A DNA stretch of 64,000 bases, taken from the NCBI GenBank assembly GCA_947477565.1, contig CANJUR010000006.1:1-64000 (forward strand), given 5' to 3'. The position numbers were made by a program, and so were the translations under genes. The DNA comes from Deltaproteobacteria bacterium (lineage in GTDB: Bacteria > Myxococcota_A > Polyangia > Polyangiales > Ga0077539). The notes beneath the pieces were generated by a model that was not told the DNA's origin, did not search any database, and worked only from the letters and a program-made list of their open reading frames with translations. Below are positions 25,947 to 36,000 of the stretch, piece after piece (within the stretch, counting starts at the first letter, position 1; each line of letters opens with the position of its first letter).

Positions 25947-27308
25947 TTGCGCGACTCGACCGATGACGGCTGTGGGCCACCGCCGCGGCGCCGGAGCGCT
26001 GTCTGGTGGTTTCTCGCTTCGCGCTTGCAGCGAAGGCTTTTCCTTGCCTTCAGCGCGGTGATCGTCGTCACAGGGTTGGTGGCCTCGCTGGTCACCGGCG
26101 TGCTCAGCGAACAGAGCAACTGGCGTCCCCGGCGCACGCGGATGGAGCACTTCGCGGGCGCTCGCTTCGCCGAGGCATGGGCAACCCCGGAGGCTCGCTT
26201 ACGACTCGCCGCTGTGGTGGCCAACGATCTGCGCTTGCGCGTCGAGCTTCGCGATTCCGCGGAGCGCCCGCTGTTGCTTCAGGCGCCCGAAGGGGTCGCG
26301 ACCGCGCCGTGCGAGCGACCGACGTTGCGTACGCGGGTTGTGGACGCGCGGGGCGTGACGCTCGGTGAGGCGCGCTTCTGCGACGTCGATCACCCATGGG
26401 GTCCAGGCCGCACGGCGCTGCTGCTCCTCGCGGTGATAGGGGTGATCTGGAAGATGGCTGGGGGCATCGCGCGGCGGATGGCGCGACCGCTCGACGACCT
26501 GGTCACCGTGGTGCGTGACATCGGAGAGGGACGGCTCGATCGACGCGCGCGTCTCCAGACGCACGGACACAGTGAGTTCGGCCTGCTGGCCCGAGTGATC
26601 AACGACATGGCGGCGCGCATCGAGGCGCAGGTCGCCGCGCAGAGAGAACTACTCGCCGCGGTCTCCCATGAGTTGCGCTCTCCCCTGGCGCGAGTGCGCT
26701 TCCTGCTCGAGACCGCGCGGAGCGAGGAGGCCGACGTCAGTGCTCGAGTCGCGGCGATCTCCGAGGTCGAGGACGAACTCGTTGGAATCGATGCTCTGGT
26801 GGGCGACCTTCTTGCGAGTTCGCGCATGGATTTTCATGCGATTCAGCGCATAGGTCTCGACGCGACGGACCTCGCGGGGCGCGCGCTAACCAAGGCGGGC
26901 GTCGATCTGGCCGCGCTTGACGCACCCGATGAGGCGCTCCCGATCGTGGGAGACGCGACGCTCCTGATGACCGCGCTTGGCAACCTCCTTGGCAACGCCG
27001 AACGGCACGCCGCCGGGGTGCGCGCGCTGCGCGTCCGGCGCGATTCAGCGACTGTGCGCTTCGAGGTCGACGACCATGGTGCGGGCATTCCGGAAGACGA
27101 AATTCCTCATATTTTTGAGCCGTTCTATCGCGGATCGGCGGCGGGTCGGCGCGCTGGTGCAGGGCTGGGACTGGCGCTCGTTCAGCGCATCGCCGCTTCG
27201 CATTCCGGGAAGGCATGGGCGGCCAATCTCCCGGGCGGCGGAGCGTGCGTGGGCTTCTCCGTCGCGTGCGAGAGTGCGACTCCGGGTGTAGTTTCCGCGG
27301 ACCCATGA
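25947..27308 (+). CDS. Sensor histidine kinase (CpxA/EnvZ type)
   Basis: This encodes 453 residues from a TTG start with GGGGAGG ten bases upstream. A first membrane helix (LFLAFSAVIVVTGLVASLVTG, about 30-52), a periplasmic domain of about 100 residues and a second helix (TALLLLAVIGVIWKMAG) are followed by HAMP (RRMARPLDDLVTVVRDIGEG). The dimerisation helix has phosphorylatable His241 in SHELRSPLARVRFL. The ATPase domain has the N box (LGNLLGNAERHA), D box (DHGAGIP) and G box (GRRAGAGLGLALVQRIA). It should phosphorylate the regulator encoded upstream. The periplasmic domain may monitor the Spy-like protein. Its stop overlaps the next start by ATGA. Confidence 0.94.
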   Translation: MRDSTDDGCGPPPRRRSAVWWFLASRLQRRLFLAFSAVIVVTGLVASLVTGVLSEQSNWRPRRTRMEHFAGARFAEAWATPEARLRLAAVVANDLRLRVELRDSAERPLLLQAPEGVATAPCERPTLRTRVVDARGVTLGEARFCDVDHPWGPGRTALLLLAVIGVIWKMAGGIARRMARPLDDLVTVVRDIGEGRLDRRARLQTHGHSEFGLLARVINDMAARIEAQVAAQRELLAAVSHELRSPLARVRFLLETARSEEADVSARVAAISEVEDELVGIDALVGDLLASSRMDFHAIQRIGLDATDLAGRALTKAGVDLAALDAPDEALPIVGDATLLMTALGNLLGNAERHAAGVRALRVRRDSATVRFEVDDHGAGIPEDEIPHIFEPFYRGSAAGRRAGAGLGLALVQRIAASHSGKAWAANLPGGGACVGFSVACESATPGVVSADP

Positions 27309-27577
27309 GCGAAGCGACCGCAGAGCCTTTGACCCCGCCGATCGAGCCCGTCCACGCGGAGGTTCGGGCGATGCACGATGCTCTTGACCGGGGCGACCAT
27401 CAGCTGGCCCGGACCATGGCAACTACCCTGGCCACGAGTGAAGATGCGTCGCTTCGGGCGGCCGGTGAGGCGATGGTGGCGCGCTTCCAACGCGACCCCT
27501 GGATTGACGTGGTGTTCGTCGGTACCGCCCTGTTGATGTTGTTTCTCGCGGTGCACTACCTGGGGCACCGCGAATGA
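27305..27577 (+). CDS. Small tail-anchored membrane protein
   Basis: This 90-residue protein begins MSEATAEPLTPPIEPVHAEV. The soluble N-terminal part has one TPR-like helical pair (AMHDALDRGDHQLARTMATT). It is followed by a single C-terminal membrane helix (IDVVFVGTALLMLFLAVHYL), so the soluble part is predicted to face the cytoplasm. It overlaps the kinase gene by four bases and the next lipoprotein gene by four bases, which ties it to this operon. The function is unknown. Confidence 0.75.
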   Translation: MSEATAEPLTPPIEPVHAEVRAMHDALDRGDHQLARTMATTLATSEDASLRAAGEAMVARFQRDPWIDVVFVGTALLMLFLAVHYLGHRE

Positions 27578-28152
27578 TCGCCCGACGCGTCTTGTTGTGG
27601 ATTGCGGTCGGGGCGCTGGGCTGCGCGACTGCACCACCGGCGCTGCCTCCGCGCGGGCCGACGCGAGCAGTGGACTTCTTCCCGATGCGCGTGGGAATGG
27701 CCTGGAGCTACGATACCGAGACCGGTATCGGGGGAGACACCGTTCTCAATGTTCTAGCCGTCGAACGCGCGGATGGTGAGTCCTTCGTGGTGCGAAGCGG
27801 TGCTCGGAGGGAACGCTACGAACGTCGCCCCGAAGGCGTGCTGCGAGAGGGTGAATACATCCTGCGCGAGCCCCTCCGCGTAGGCGCTTCGTGGGATGCG
27901 GACGGCGGCGGACACGTCGAGATTCGCGGCATCGAACCGATGCGTCGGGTCGGCGAACAGCAGTACCGCGAAGTCGTCGAGGTGCATCGCAGTTCACCGC
28001 AATCTCACATCGAGACGACCACCTGGTACGCGCGAGACGTCGGCGCGATCGAGATCGTCGGAGAAACGGTGAGCTCCATCGGAGGACGTCTGCGTGTGCG
28101 ATCTACGCTGCGTGGATATACCCGTGGCGACGATCCCGAACCCGCGCGTTGA
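27574..28152 (+). CDS. Lipoprotein of unknown function
   Basis: This encodes 192 residues with a lipoprotein signal (MIARRVLLWIAVGALGCATA). The mature domain starts with a Pro-rich linker and then a beta-rich fold (DFFPMRVGMAWSYDTETGIG, WYARDVGAIEIVGETVSSIG). This pattern, with FPMRVGxxWxY near the start and WYARDVGxI near the end, occurs in many small secreted bacterial proteins of unknown role. The ATG lies in an ATGA overlap with the previous gene, making it the last gene of the sensor operon. Confidence 0.8.
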   Translation: MIARRVLLWIAVGALGCATAPPALPPRGPTRAVDFFPMRVGMAWSYDTETGIGGDTVLNVLAVERADGESFVVRSGARRERYERRPEGVLREGEYILREPLRVGASWDADGGGHVEIRGIEPMRRVGEQQYREVVEVHRSSPQSHIETTTWYARDVGAIEIVGETVSSIGGRLRVRSTLRGYTRGDDPEPAR

Positions 28153-28223
28153 CCTCTACGCCGTGCGCGGCAACGCGATGCGTCAGTGAATGGCGTTTGA
28201 TCTTCCGTCGTCGTGATGAAACC

Positions 28224-29426
28224 ATGCAAAAGATGAGACGACCGACGTGGGGGCAGGCGTGCTTCGGACTCTCTGCGCTGGTACTTGCCAGCGGGGCGGC
28301 GGCGCAGAGCCGTGGGCCTGGTCCTTTCGCGGGGGGCTTTTCGGTGGCGTCGAACACGACGGTCTCCGTGACCTCACCCATGGCGATCACGGAAGAGCGC
28401 ACCACTCGCGAGCGCTTGCAGATCGGGCAGGGTTCGCACACCGACGTCAATGTGCAGGTCACGAACGATCTGGGGGAGAGTTGCACTCTTACCGCCAATC
28501 GCTCGGGTAGCGCGGGGTTGTTGTTCGGCTCGGGCCAGCGCTGCACTTTCACCGACTCGGTCCGAAACATGCGGATGAACTTCACGCTTCGATCGGGCAC
28601 TGGTTCGATCGCTGGCGAAAGTCTGACCTTGTCGTTCAGTTGGAGCGTTGCAAGCAACGGCGGTTTCCTCTCGATCGCGGGCAGTGCATCGCAGCGTTCG
28701 TCGGGTCGACGCACGAGCGGCCATGCCGTTGCTGACGCCAACGCGGCGCCGCCTGCGAGCCCTGCAATGGTGGTCCCGGCCCCCGACCCCGGCGTCGCGG
28801 TTGCCCCGATGATGCCCATGACCGGAACGCCGACGCGCTCCAGTTCGCGACACTCCTCCTCGAGAACCCACTCGCATTCGACAGTGTCTGCAACGACGCC
28901 TGCCGCGGCGGTGATCCCGCCCACATCGGTGGTGCCGGTTGCCGCTCCACCCTCCGCGCCGGCCTCGGCGTGGGGCAGTCCGGCGGTGGCCCCGCAGTCG
29001 GCGGCTGGCTCCAACGACTGCGCGACAGCACCCGCGAGCGTCAATGGCTGGACGACTCCCTCGAGGATGGCACCGTCCATTGACGCGAATACTCCCGGGG
29101 CGATCGTGCACTCGTCGGGATGGATTCTCGGTCCATTGGTCGCGTATGCCGCCGCGGCCGTCCCGATGGCTACGCAGGCTGTCAACGCCTGGGCGTCTCA
29201 GGCTCCCGCTTCTCCTCGGCCGACGGTACCTGCCTGGGGCCCGCAACCGACCTCCGTCCCTAACGGCTGGGCGCCCAGTCCCGGGGCTATTCTCGGCGCA
29301 CCCGCAACGAATCAATCGCAGGGCTTCGGAGTCACTCTCGGCCCATCGCCCGTCCGCCCCGGCGCGTCGCCAATGCCTCCTGCGAGCCCCGGCGCTCCGG
29401 GTATCGTTTTCGGCGGCTCCCGCTGA
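28224..29426 (+). CDS. Secreted protein with Pro/Ala/Ser-rich low-complexity tail
   Basis: This encodes 400 residues. A signal peptide (MQKMRRPTWGQACFGLSALV, cleaved near ASGAAAQS) precedes a beta-rich domain of about 130 residues with two Cys (LGESCTLTANRSG, FGSGQRCTFTDSV). Beyond residue 165 the protein is nearly all Pro, Ala, Ser, Thr and Gly, a typical extended, poorly structured tail. Long frames also run across it on the other strand, but the signal peptide and position support this one. It lies 43 bases before ppk. The function is unknown; it is probably exported. Confidence 0.72.
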   Translation: MQKMRRPTWGQACFGLSALVLASGAAAQSRGPGPFAGGFSVASNTTVSVTSPMAITEERTTRERLQIGQGSHTDVNVQVTNDLGESCTLTANRSGSAGLLFGSGQRCTFTDSVRNMRMNFTLRSGTGSIAGESLTLSFSWSVASNGGFLSIAGSASQRSSGRRTSGHAVADANAAPPASPAMVVPAPDPGVAVAPMMPMTGTPTRSSSRHSSSRTHSHSTVSATTPAAAVIPPTSVVPVAAPPSAPASAWGSPAVAPQSAAGSNDCATAPASVNGWTTPSRMAPSIDANTPGAIVHSSGWILGPLVAYAAAAVPMATQAVNAWASQAPASPRPTVPAWGPQPTSVPNGWAPSPGAILGAPATNQSQGFGVTLGPSPVRPGASPMPPASPGAPGIVFGGSR

Positions 29427-29469
29427 ACGCCTTTTCCGCACTCCTTCCCTTCGCGCCAGGAGCGCATCT

Positions 29470-31659
29470 GTGACCGACCCGACCCTCGATCCGCAGCTCT
29501 TCATCAACCGCGAGCTTTCCTGGCTCGAGTTCAATCAACGCGTCCTCGACGAGGCCGCCGACCCGGCGGTGCCTTTACTTGAGCGGGTAAAGTTTCTCTC
29601 GATCGTGGCGACCAACCTCGACGAGTTCTTCATGATTCGCGTCGCGGGGGTGAAGCAGCAGGTCGCGGGAGACGTCGTCGAACTCACGACGGACGGGCGA
29701 AACCCTCGCGCTCAGCTCACCGCGATCACCGAGCGCGCTCACCGCCTCGTGAAGGATCAGTACTCGCTCTACTGCGACCACGTGCGGCCGGCACTCGAAG
29801 CTGCGGGTATTCAACTCGGGGAGCGCGAGAGCACGCCGGAGATCGCGCGCCGCATCGAGGCGTACTTCCGGAACGACATCTACCCCGTGTTGACGCCTCT
29901 GGTGATCGATCCTGGGCACCCGTTTCCGCACCTGAAGAACAAATCGATCAACCTCGGTATCGTCTTCGAAACCAACCGCGAGGAGTCGGGCATCGGGTTC
30001 GCGGTGGTGCAGGTGCCGCAGATCTCCGCGCGCCTCGTCCCCTCAGGGGTCGGTGGCAACGGGCGCGCGTGGCTCTTTCTGGAAGACGTCATCGCGCGCA
30101 ACCTCGCGCTGCTTTTCCCAGGGCGAAAGATCGTCTCCGTCGCCCCCTTCCGCGTGACTCGCAATTGGGATCTCGAGATCGACGAAGAAGAGGCCGACGA
30201 CCTCCTCGCAACCATCCAGCAGGAGCTGCGCCGACGGGATCGCGGCAACGCCGTGCGCCTCGAGGTCGCTGCCAACGTTGACCCGCGCTTTTTGGCTTTA
30301 CTCCGTCAGGTATTGCGTCTCGACGAGGGTGACGTATACGCCGTGGAGGGGCCCCTGCACCTCGGCGACCTCATGACCGTCACCTCGAGCGATGATCGCC
30401 CCGAACTCCACGACGAGCCCTTCACCCCTCAGGTGGTGCCGCCGTTTCGCGACGCCGAAGACCCATTCGCGCTCGTGTCCGATCGGGACGTGATTCTCCA
30501 TCACCCCTACGAGAGCTTCGAGTCGGTCATCGACTTCATTGCCCGCGCCGCGGACGACCCGAAGGTGCTCGCGATCAAGATTACTCTCTACCGCGCAGGG
30601 GCCAACTCGCCTCTGGTGCGCACGCTCGCTCGCGCCGCAGAGAACGGCAAGCAGGTCACGGCGCTCGTCGAGTTGAAGGCCCGCTTCGACGAGGAGGCCA
30701 ACATCAAGTGGGCGCGCGCCCTCGAGGAGTCCGGCGTGCACGTGGTCTACGGCGTGATCGGGCTCAAGACCCACGCCAAGGTCTGTCTCATCGTGCGCCG
30801 CGAGGCGTCCGGACTGCGGCGCTATGTGCACCTCTCGACTGGCAACTACAACCCGATCAGCGCGCGGTCCTATACCGATCTGAGCTTCTTCACGGCTCGA
30901 CCAGAGATCGGCGAGGACGCCACAGCCCTCTTCAATCTCCTCACCGGTTACTGCGAACCACCCTCATGGAAGCGCCTCGCGGTGGCCCCGCTCAACCTGC
31001 GCGAGCGTGTCATCGAACTTATCGATCGAGAGGCCGAACACGCGCGACAGGGCAGGCCCGCGCGCATCGTCGCCAAGCTCAACTCGCTCGTAGACGAGAA
31101 GGTGATCCGGGCTCTTTACGCCGCTTCCCAGGCCGGGGTGGACGTCGATCTGATCATTCGCGGCGTGTGCTGCCTGAGGCCTGGTTTGCCCGGCGTGAGC
31201 GACCGCATCCGGGTGGTTTCCATCATCGATCGATTTCTCGAGCATGCACGCATTTTCTCCGTTGAAAACGGCGGCGAACAGGAGGTGTACCTCTCCTCCG
31301 CAGACTGGATGCCACGCAACTTCATTCGTCGAGTCGAGGTGATGTTTCCCATCGAGGACGCCAAGATCCGGCTGTGGATCCGCAACGATCTCCTCGCGTC
31401 GCAGATGCTCGACAACGTGAAGGCTCGAGACATGGCCTCCGATGGCTCTTATCGACGCCGATCGCCGAAGCCCGATGAGGCCGCCAACCGCACGCAACCG
31501 AAGTTCATGGAGCGCGCCAAGGAGCGCGCTCGCGCGAGCGTCTGGTCGGTGCCCACCACACCGTTTCGAGCGATGCCCAGTGAGGCCCCGACGGTGCTCC
31601 CAAAGCCTGAAATCCAGATCACTCCGCGGGCCCCGACCCGTCGCAAGAAGCCGCGGTGA
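29470..31659 (+). CDS. ppk1: Polyphosphate kinase 1
   Basis: This 729-residue enzyme makes inorganic polyphosphate from ATP by a phosphohistidine intermediate. The N and head domains start FINRELSWLEFNQRVLDEA and VATNLDEFFMIRVAG. The catalytic domains have the autophosphorylated His435 (GLKTHAKVCLIVR) and His454 (YVHLSTGNYNP), the same numbers as in Escherichia coli Ppk. The segment LVELKARFDEEANIKWARAL is also typical. The basic C-terminal tail of about 50 residues after LASQML is longer than usual. The GTG at 29470 starts the conserved sequence, although the frame is open far upstream. Polyphosphate supports stress survival and, in myxobacteria, development. ppx is not in the window. Confidence 0.97.
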   Translation: MTDPTLDPQLFINRELSWLEFNQRVLDEAADPAVPLLERVKFLSIVATNLDEFFMIRVAGVKQQVAGDVVELTTDGRNPRAQLTAITERAHRLVKDQYSLYCDHVRPALEAAGIQLGERESTPEIARRIEAYFRNDIYPVLTPLVIDPGHPFPHLKNKSINLGIVFETNREESGIGFAVVQVPQISARLVPSGVGGNGRAWLFLEDVIARNLALLFPGRKIVSVAPFRVTRNWDLEIDEEEADDLLATIQQELRRRDRGNAVRLEVAANVDPRFLALLRQVLRLDEGDVYAVEGPLHLGDLMTVTSSDDRPELHDEPFTPQVVPPFRDAEDPFALVSDRDVILHHPYESFESVIDFIARAADDPKVLAIKITLYRAGANSPLVRTLARAAENGKQVTALVELKARFDEEANIKWARALEESGVHVVYGVIGLKTHAKVCLIVRREASGLRRYVHLSTGNYNPISARSYTDLSFFTARPEIGEDATALFNLLTGYCEPPSWKRLAVAPLNLRERVIELIDREAEHARQGRPARIVAKLNSLVDEKVIRALYAASQAGVDVDLIIRGVCCLRPGLPGVSDRIRVVSIIDRFLEHARIFSVENGGEQEVYLSSADWMPRNFIRRVEVMFPIEDAKIRLWIRNDLLASQMLDNVKARDMASDGSYRRRSPKPDEAANRTQPKFMERAKERARASVWSVPTTPFRAMPSEAPTVLPKPEIQITPRAPTRRKKPR

Positions 31660-31728
31660 CGTCGCGCTGCGCGTCGTGCTCGAGGCTGCGCCCCTCGCTA
31701 AATTTTTCGCGAAAGGAGAAACTTCCCA

Positions 31729-31935
31729 GTGACACAGTCTGCATCGTTTCGTGCGATCAAGGTTGCCTGCGAGGGCGACCTTTTCGCGCGCCTCACGGCG
31801 GGTCTAGACGAAGTGTTCACTGGAATGGATGGGGTCAACCGCATCGCCAACCTTCCGCGTCGCCCGCGCGATCGCTCGAACGACCTAGCTGCTGCGACGC
31901 TTCAGCGCGTCGAGTTCTTCCGCGCCACCGTCTGA
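31729..31935 (+). CDS. Small conserved-looking protein (68 residues)
   Basis: A GTG start with AAAGGAG ten bases upstream opens a frame reading MTQSASFRAIKVACEGDLFA, then GLDEVFTGMDGVNRIANLPR. It has no signal or membrane segment and a basic, Arg-rich C-terminal half. The strong ribosome site and protein-like composition argue that it is translated. It lies between ppk and rsmA on the same strand. I do not recognise it. Confidence 0.55.
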   Translation: MTQSASFRAIKVACEGDLFARLTAGLDEVFTGMDGVNRIANLPRRPRDRSNDLAAATLQRVEFFRATV

Positions 31936-31984
31936 TTCCGACCCCCTCCAAGCGCGCCGTCGCAGTCGGCGCCAGATCGAACCC

Positions 31985-32836
31985 ATGACCCTGGACCCGG
32001 CAACACCCGCTGGTTGGCTCGACCCGCGCACCTTCCTGTCGCGCCATAAGCTTCGCCCGAAGGATAGCTTCGGGCAGTGCTTCCTCATCTCGCCCCACGT
32101 CGTGCGGTCCATCGTCGAGGCCGTCGATGCGCGCCCCGACGAAACCGTCATCGAGATCGGTACCGGCACCGGCACTCTCGCGCGCTGCCTCGCGCCGAGC
32201 GCCCGGCGGGTGCTCGCCATCGAGCGCGATCGCGACCTCGTGTCCGCGCTCCTCGCCGATCCGCTGCCATCGAACGTGACCGTCGTCGAAGCCGATGCCG
32301 CGACCTTCGATTACGGTGCCGTGTATGCCGAGGGCCCTACCGCGGTGGTCGGCAACTTGCCGTATCAGATCACCGGGCGGCTGATTCGTGCGCTCGTTGA
32401 GACGCCAGGCTGGCGAGTCGCGGTGGTCATGGTGCAGCAGGAGGTCGGCCGTCGGCTGGCCGCCTCGCCGGGCGATGACGACTGGGGCGCTCTCTCGGTG
32501 TTCACGCAGGCCGCGTGTGCCGTGGAAAAGGTCTGCGGGGCAACTCCTGGCTGCTTTCACCCGGCGCCGCGGGTGCTGTCGACGGTGATCCGCCTGACGC
32601 CTCGACAGACCCCGCTTGCGGTCGAAGACAAGCGGTTTCAGCAGGTGGTGAAGGCGCTCTTCGCTGCGCGCCGAAAAACGATGCGCAACGGCCTCGCGTC
32701 GGTGGTCGGACGCGACTTCGCCGCGGCGGTGTGCGAGTCCGTCGGCATCAACCCGGGCGTCCGTCCGGAGACGTTGACCATCGAGCAGTTGGGTCGGCTC
32801 AGCGAGGCAACGAAAATCGAGCGAACGACCGGTTGA
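31985..32836 (+). CDS. rsmA: 16S rRNA dimethyladenosine transferase (RsmA/KsgA)
   Basis: This 283-residue SAM-dependent methyltransferase dimethylates two adjacent adenines at the 3' end of 16S rRNA during small-subunit maturation. Family motifs are RPKDSFGQCFLISPHVV at the N-terminus, the SAM site VIEIGTGTGTLAR, the acidic LAIERDRDL, EADAAT and the catalytic NLPYQITGRLI. The C-terminal helical domain has FAARRKTMRNGL. Length is normal. Cys replaces the usual Asn in GQNFL. It is read from an ATG, with a small gene upstream and tRNA-Ser downstream. Confidence 0.95.
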   Translation: MTLDPATPAGWLDPRTFLSRHKLRPKDSFGQCFLISPHVVRSIVEAVDARPDETVIEIGTGTGTLARCLAPSARRVLAIERDRDLVSALLADPLPSNVTVVEADAATFDYGAVYAEGPTAVVGNLPYQITGRLIRALVETPGWRVAVVMVQQEVGRRLAASPGDDDWGALSVFTQAACAVEKVCGATPGCFHPAPRVLSTVIRLTPRQTPLAVEDKRFQQVVKALFAARRKTMRNGLASVVGRDFAAAVCESVGINPGVRPETLTIEQLGRLSEATKIERTTG

Positions 32837-32953
32837 CGGGTAACGGTTTCAGGGAGGACGAGGGGGGCGTTCTGGACGGTTGACAGCACCACTCCGATCG
32901 GCCAGAAGGGGGCGCTGTTCGGAGCGATCTCCCGGTCGTTCTACGCTCCATCT

Positions 32954-33038
32954 GGAGGAGTGGCCGAGTGGTCTATGGCAGCGGTTTTGAAAACCGCCGT
33001 AGGGAAACCTGCCGGGGGTTCGAATCCCTCCTCCTCCT
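32954..33038 (+). tRNA. tRNA-Ser (TGA anticodon)
   Basis: An 85-base class II tRNA. The acceptor arms GGAGGAG (32954-32960) and CTCCTCC (33031-33037) pair. The anticodon stem GCGGT/ACCGC holds the loop TTTGAAA with anticodon TGA for codon TCA. A long variable arm (around GTAGGGAAACCTGCC) is typical for serine. The T loop is TTCGAAT. No CCA is encoded. Confidence 0.97.
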
Positions 33039-33065
33039 CTATCTTATTGAACACCTTGATCTGAT

Positions 33066-36000
33066 TTGGACACCCCACTCGCTCTTCACGTCCATCTGAT
33101 CCCGCAGGGTCAGTCTCTCGCTTTTTCAATCTCGTTTGAGCGCTACGAAGATCCGACCACGCTGTCTCGTTGGCAGCCTTCGGACAACTTCGTGGTTCCG
33201 TCGCACCCGGGGTGCGTGCGACGTCGTCCGGCCTTTGTTCCTGGGAGTTTTCGCGAGATGTTTCTCGCGGCGCTCTTCCCCCGTCTCAACAATCATCATC
33301 CCGTTCCGCTGCCCGGTCATCTGCACGAACTCGACACGGCGCGTGCAGAGTTTCCCAGGCGCACGGTCGGCGATGGCCCCTATCACATTGTCGGTTGGGC
33401 CGTTCCGGCCAGTCAGGCGCTGACGCACCTGCGGCCCTTCCTTCGAGCCTGGACCCGACGCTACGGTGCGGCTCTATCGAGCCCCGGTTGCTTCGTCACC
33501 CTCGACGCGCTCGACCTGCTTTTTGCCTCGTTTTCGCACGGAAATCTCCTGCCGACCCGCCTGCCCGCGCTGCCCGACCACGCCCCCGTGCGGTGGGTTC
33601 CACCGGTGTCTCTCGCCGCGCTGATGGGCCTCCGACGCCTGCTCGTCGGGTGTCCTTCGCTTGGGGCGGTCCACGCGTGGTGCCTTCGCGCGCATGAGTT
33701 TCGGACGCAGCCCCTGGTGTCGCAAAACGAGACTTCGCCCTTCGCGCGCTTCGCAGTGGAAGCTCTCTCCCATGTGACGGGTGATTCATCGGACAACGCT
33801 ACCGCGACGAAGCCGACTCCATTGAAGTCCGAGGTGCTCGCCTCCCTGCATGCCTCGTTCGGTAGTTGTCTGCATCCCAATCACGACGTCTGGAAGCCCG
33901 CGGGTTTGCCCGCGCAATCGCATCTGCACGGCGTCATCCTGCCCGCGGAGCAAGGCGGGTTGGGGCACCCATGGCAGATGGAAATGGCACTGATCGGAGA
34001 AGGACCGGCCGTATCGCTCTTCGGACTTCTCAAGGCAGACGCGCTCCGCGACCCGGTGGTGGAGGCCTCGGACGACACTGTCCGGCGCTTTCCTGCCAGT
34101 GTGGCTTACCGTGACTGGGAGGGTTTGCTCGAACAACGGCCGTTTCTGGGGGCACGGCCGGAGTTGCTGCGCGATGGTCGTAGCCCGCTTTCCGAAGCGG
34201 AAATGTCGGTCGTAGCGGGCCTCGCCCCCATGCATGGGCGGCCTTCGGAGAAAGTCTATCGGGCGCTCAACCTGGAGGCGCCAAGCCGCGGCCGCGAACC
34301 GGTACTCTTCAGTGTATCGATTGGCAACACGCAGAGCGCGCGGCTACGGGTAAAGTGGAGTCCGGTCAGCGACGGTGCCCTGGAGCAGCAGCTTGGAGAG
34401 GGTGGCCTCGCCATGCTGCGGTTTGTGCCCGAACTCACCGTAGTCCTCGGTGAAGACGAACTCTCCCCAGAGCAGGCCCGATTGCTACTGGCATCTTCCG
34501 AAGGGGCCATTCTGCGCATCGGTCGCAGGGCTGTTCCGCGGAGCGATCTGGAGGCGGTTCTTGAACTCGCGCTGGCCCGGCGCAAGGTGCTCGATCGCTT
34601 GATGAAGGGGGGCTCGCTCGGCTGGCAGGACGTCAATCAGCTCGAAGACGAGTGGACTGCGACGCGCGACGCCGCCCGCCTGGAGTCGGTGTTTGCAGCG
34701 CAATGGGAGATCTTCCTGGAGAAGCTCGCCGCGGGCAGCGCTTCTCGTGTGACGGAGACGCCACCCGGGTTCCAGGGGACGCTCCGGCCCTACCAGCTCC
34801 GCGGATTGAGTTGGATGGACCAGATTACCTCCTTCGGACTGGGCGCATGTCTGGCCGATGACATGGGACTGGGAAAGACCGTGCAGGTCCTGGCGCTTCT
34901 TTGGCATCATCGGCGGCCCGGCGGGCCGAAGCGACCGAAGTATCCCGACCTCGTAGTGTGTCCGACTTCGGTGGTGCACAACTGGGTCAAGGAGGCGAAG
35001 CGATTCGCCCCGAAACTCAAGGTGTACATGCACCAGGAGAGTTCGCGGGAGACCGACCCGAAGCGGTTTGCGGATGTCGTGCGCACTGCGGACGTCATGG
35101 TGACCAGCTATGCACTCTTGCGTCGCGACCGGGCGTTGTTTGAAGACCATCGATGGAACATTCTCATCGTCGATGAAGCCCAGCACGTGAAGAACCCTCT
35201 GGCGCAGCAGACTCAGGTGCTCAAAGGCCTTCGCGCTTCGCGGCGACTGGCTCTTACGGGGACTCCGGTAGAGAATCACCTGCGCGATCTCTGGTCGATT
35301 TTCGACCTGGTGATGCCTGGCCTGCTGGGCGGCCCGACGCGGTTCTCGCGGGCGTTTCTGGAGCCATTGCGGCGCGGCGAGGATACGGCCATGGCGCGGC
35401 TCCGGCGGCGTGTGGGGCCCTTCATGTTGCGGCGCAGCAAGCGCGATCCGGAGGTGGCCGGGGATCTCCCGCCGCGTACCGAGCAGATCGTCGAGTGCGG
35501 CCTCACCCGCGAGCAGGCGGCGCTCTATCGCGCGTTGACCGAAGTGACCTTCGAGAAGGTCAAGAGCGGCAACGGAATGGGCAGACGGGCGTCGATTCTC
35601 GCGGCGCTTACCGGGTTAAAGCAGATATGCAATCACCCGGAGAATTACGTCGAGGAAGACCCGGAGCGTTTGCTCGGTCGGTCGAGCAAGCTCGATCGAT
35701 GCATGGAGTTGCTGGAAGAACTCATCGATCAGGGACAGCCCACACTGGTGTTTACCCAATATCGCGAAATGGGCGATTTGTTGCAGGCCGCCATCGAACA
35801 ACGATTCGACCTTGAGGTGCCGTTCTTTCATGGTGGTCTCTCGCCGCGAGCGCGGGAAACCATGCTGGACGCGTTTCGTTCCGAGGACGGCGAGCCTGTG
35901 CTGGTTCTCTCGTTGAAGGCTGGGGGTACGGGGCTGAACCTGGTTCGCGCGACGGCGGTGATTCACTATGATCGATGGTGGAATCCCGCGGTCGAGGACC

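Noticed and set aside
28103-29534. Two minus-strand frames of 360 and 386 codons opposite the secreted low-complexity protein
   Set aside because: They mirror a low-complexity gene, one runs into ppk, and neither has a signal, domain or ribosome site.
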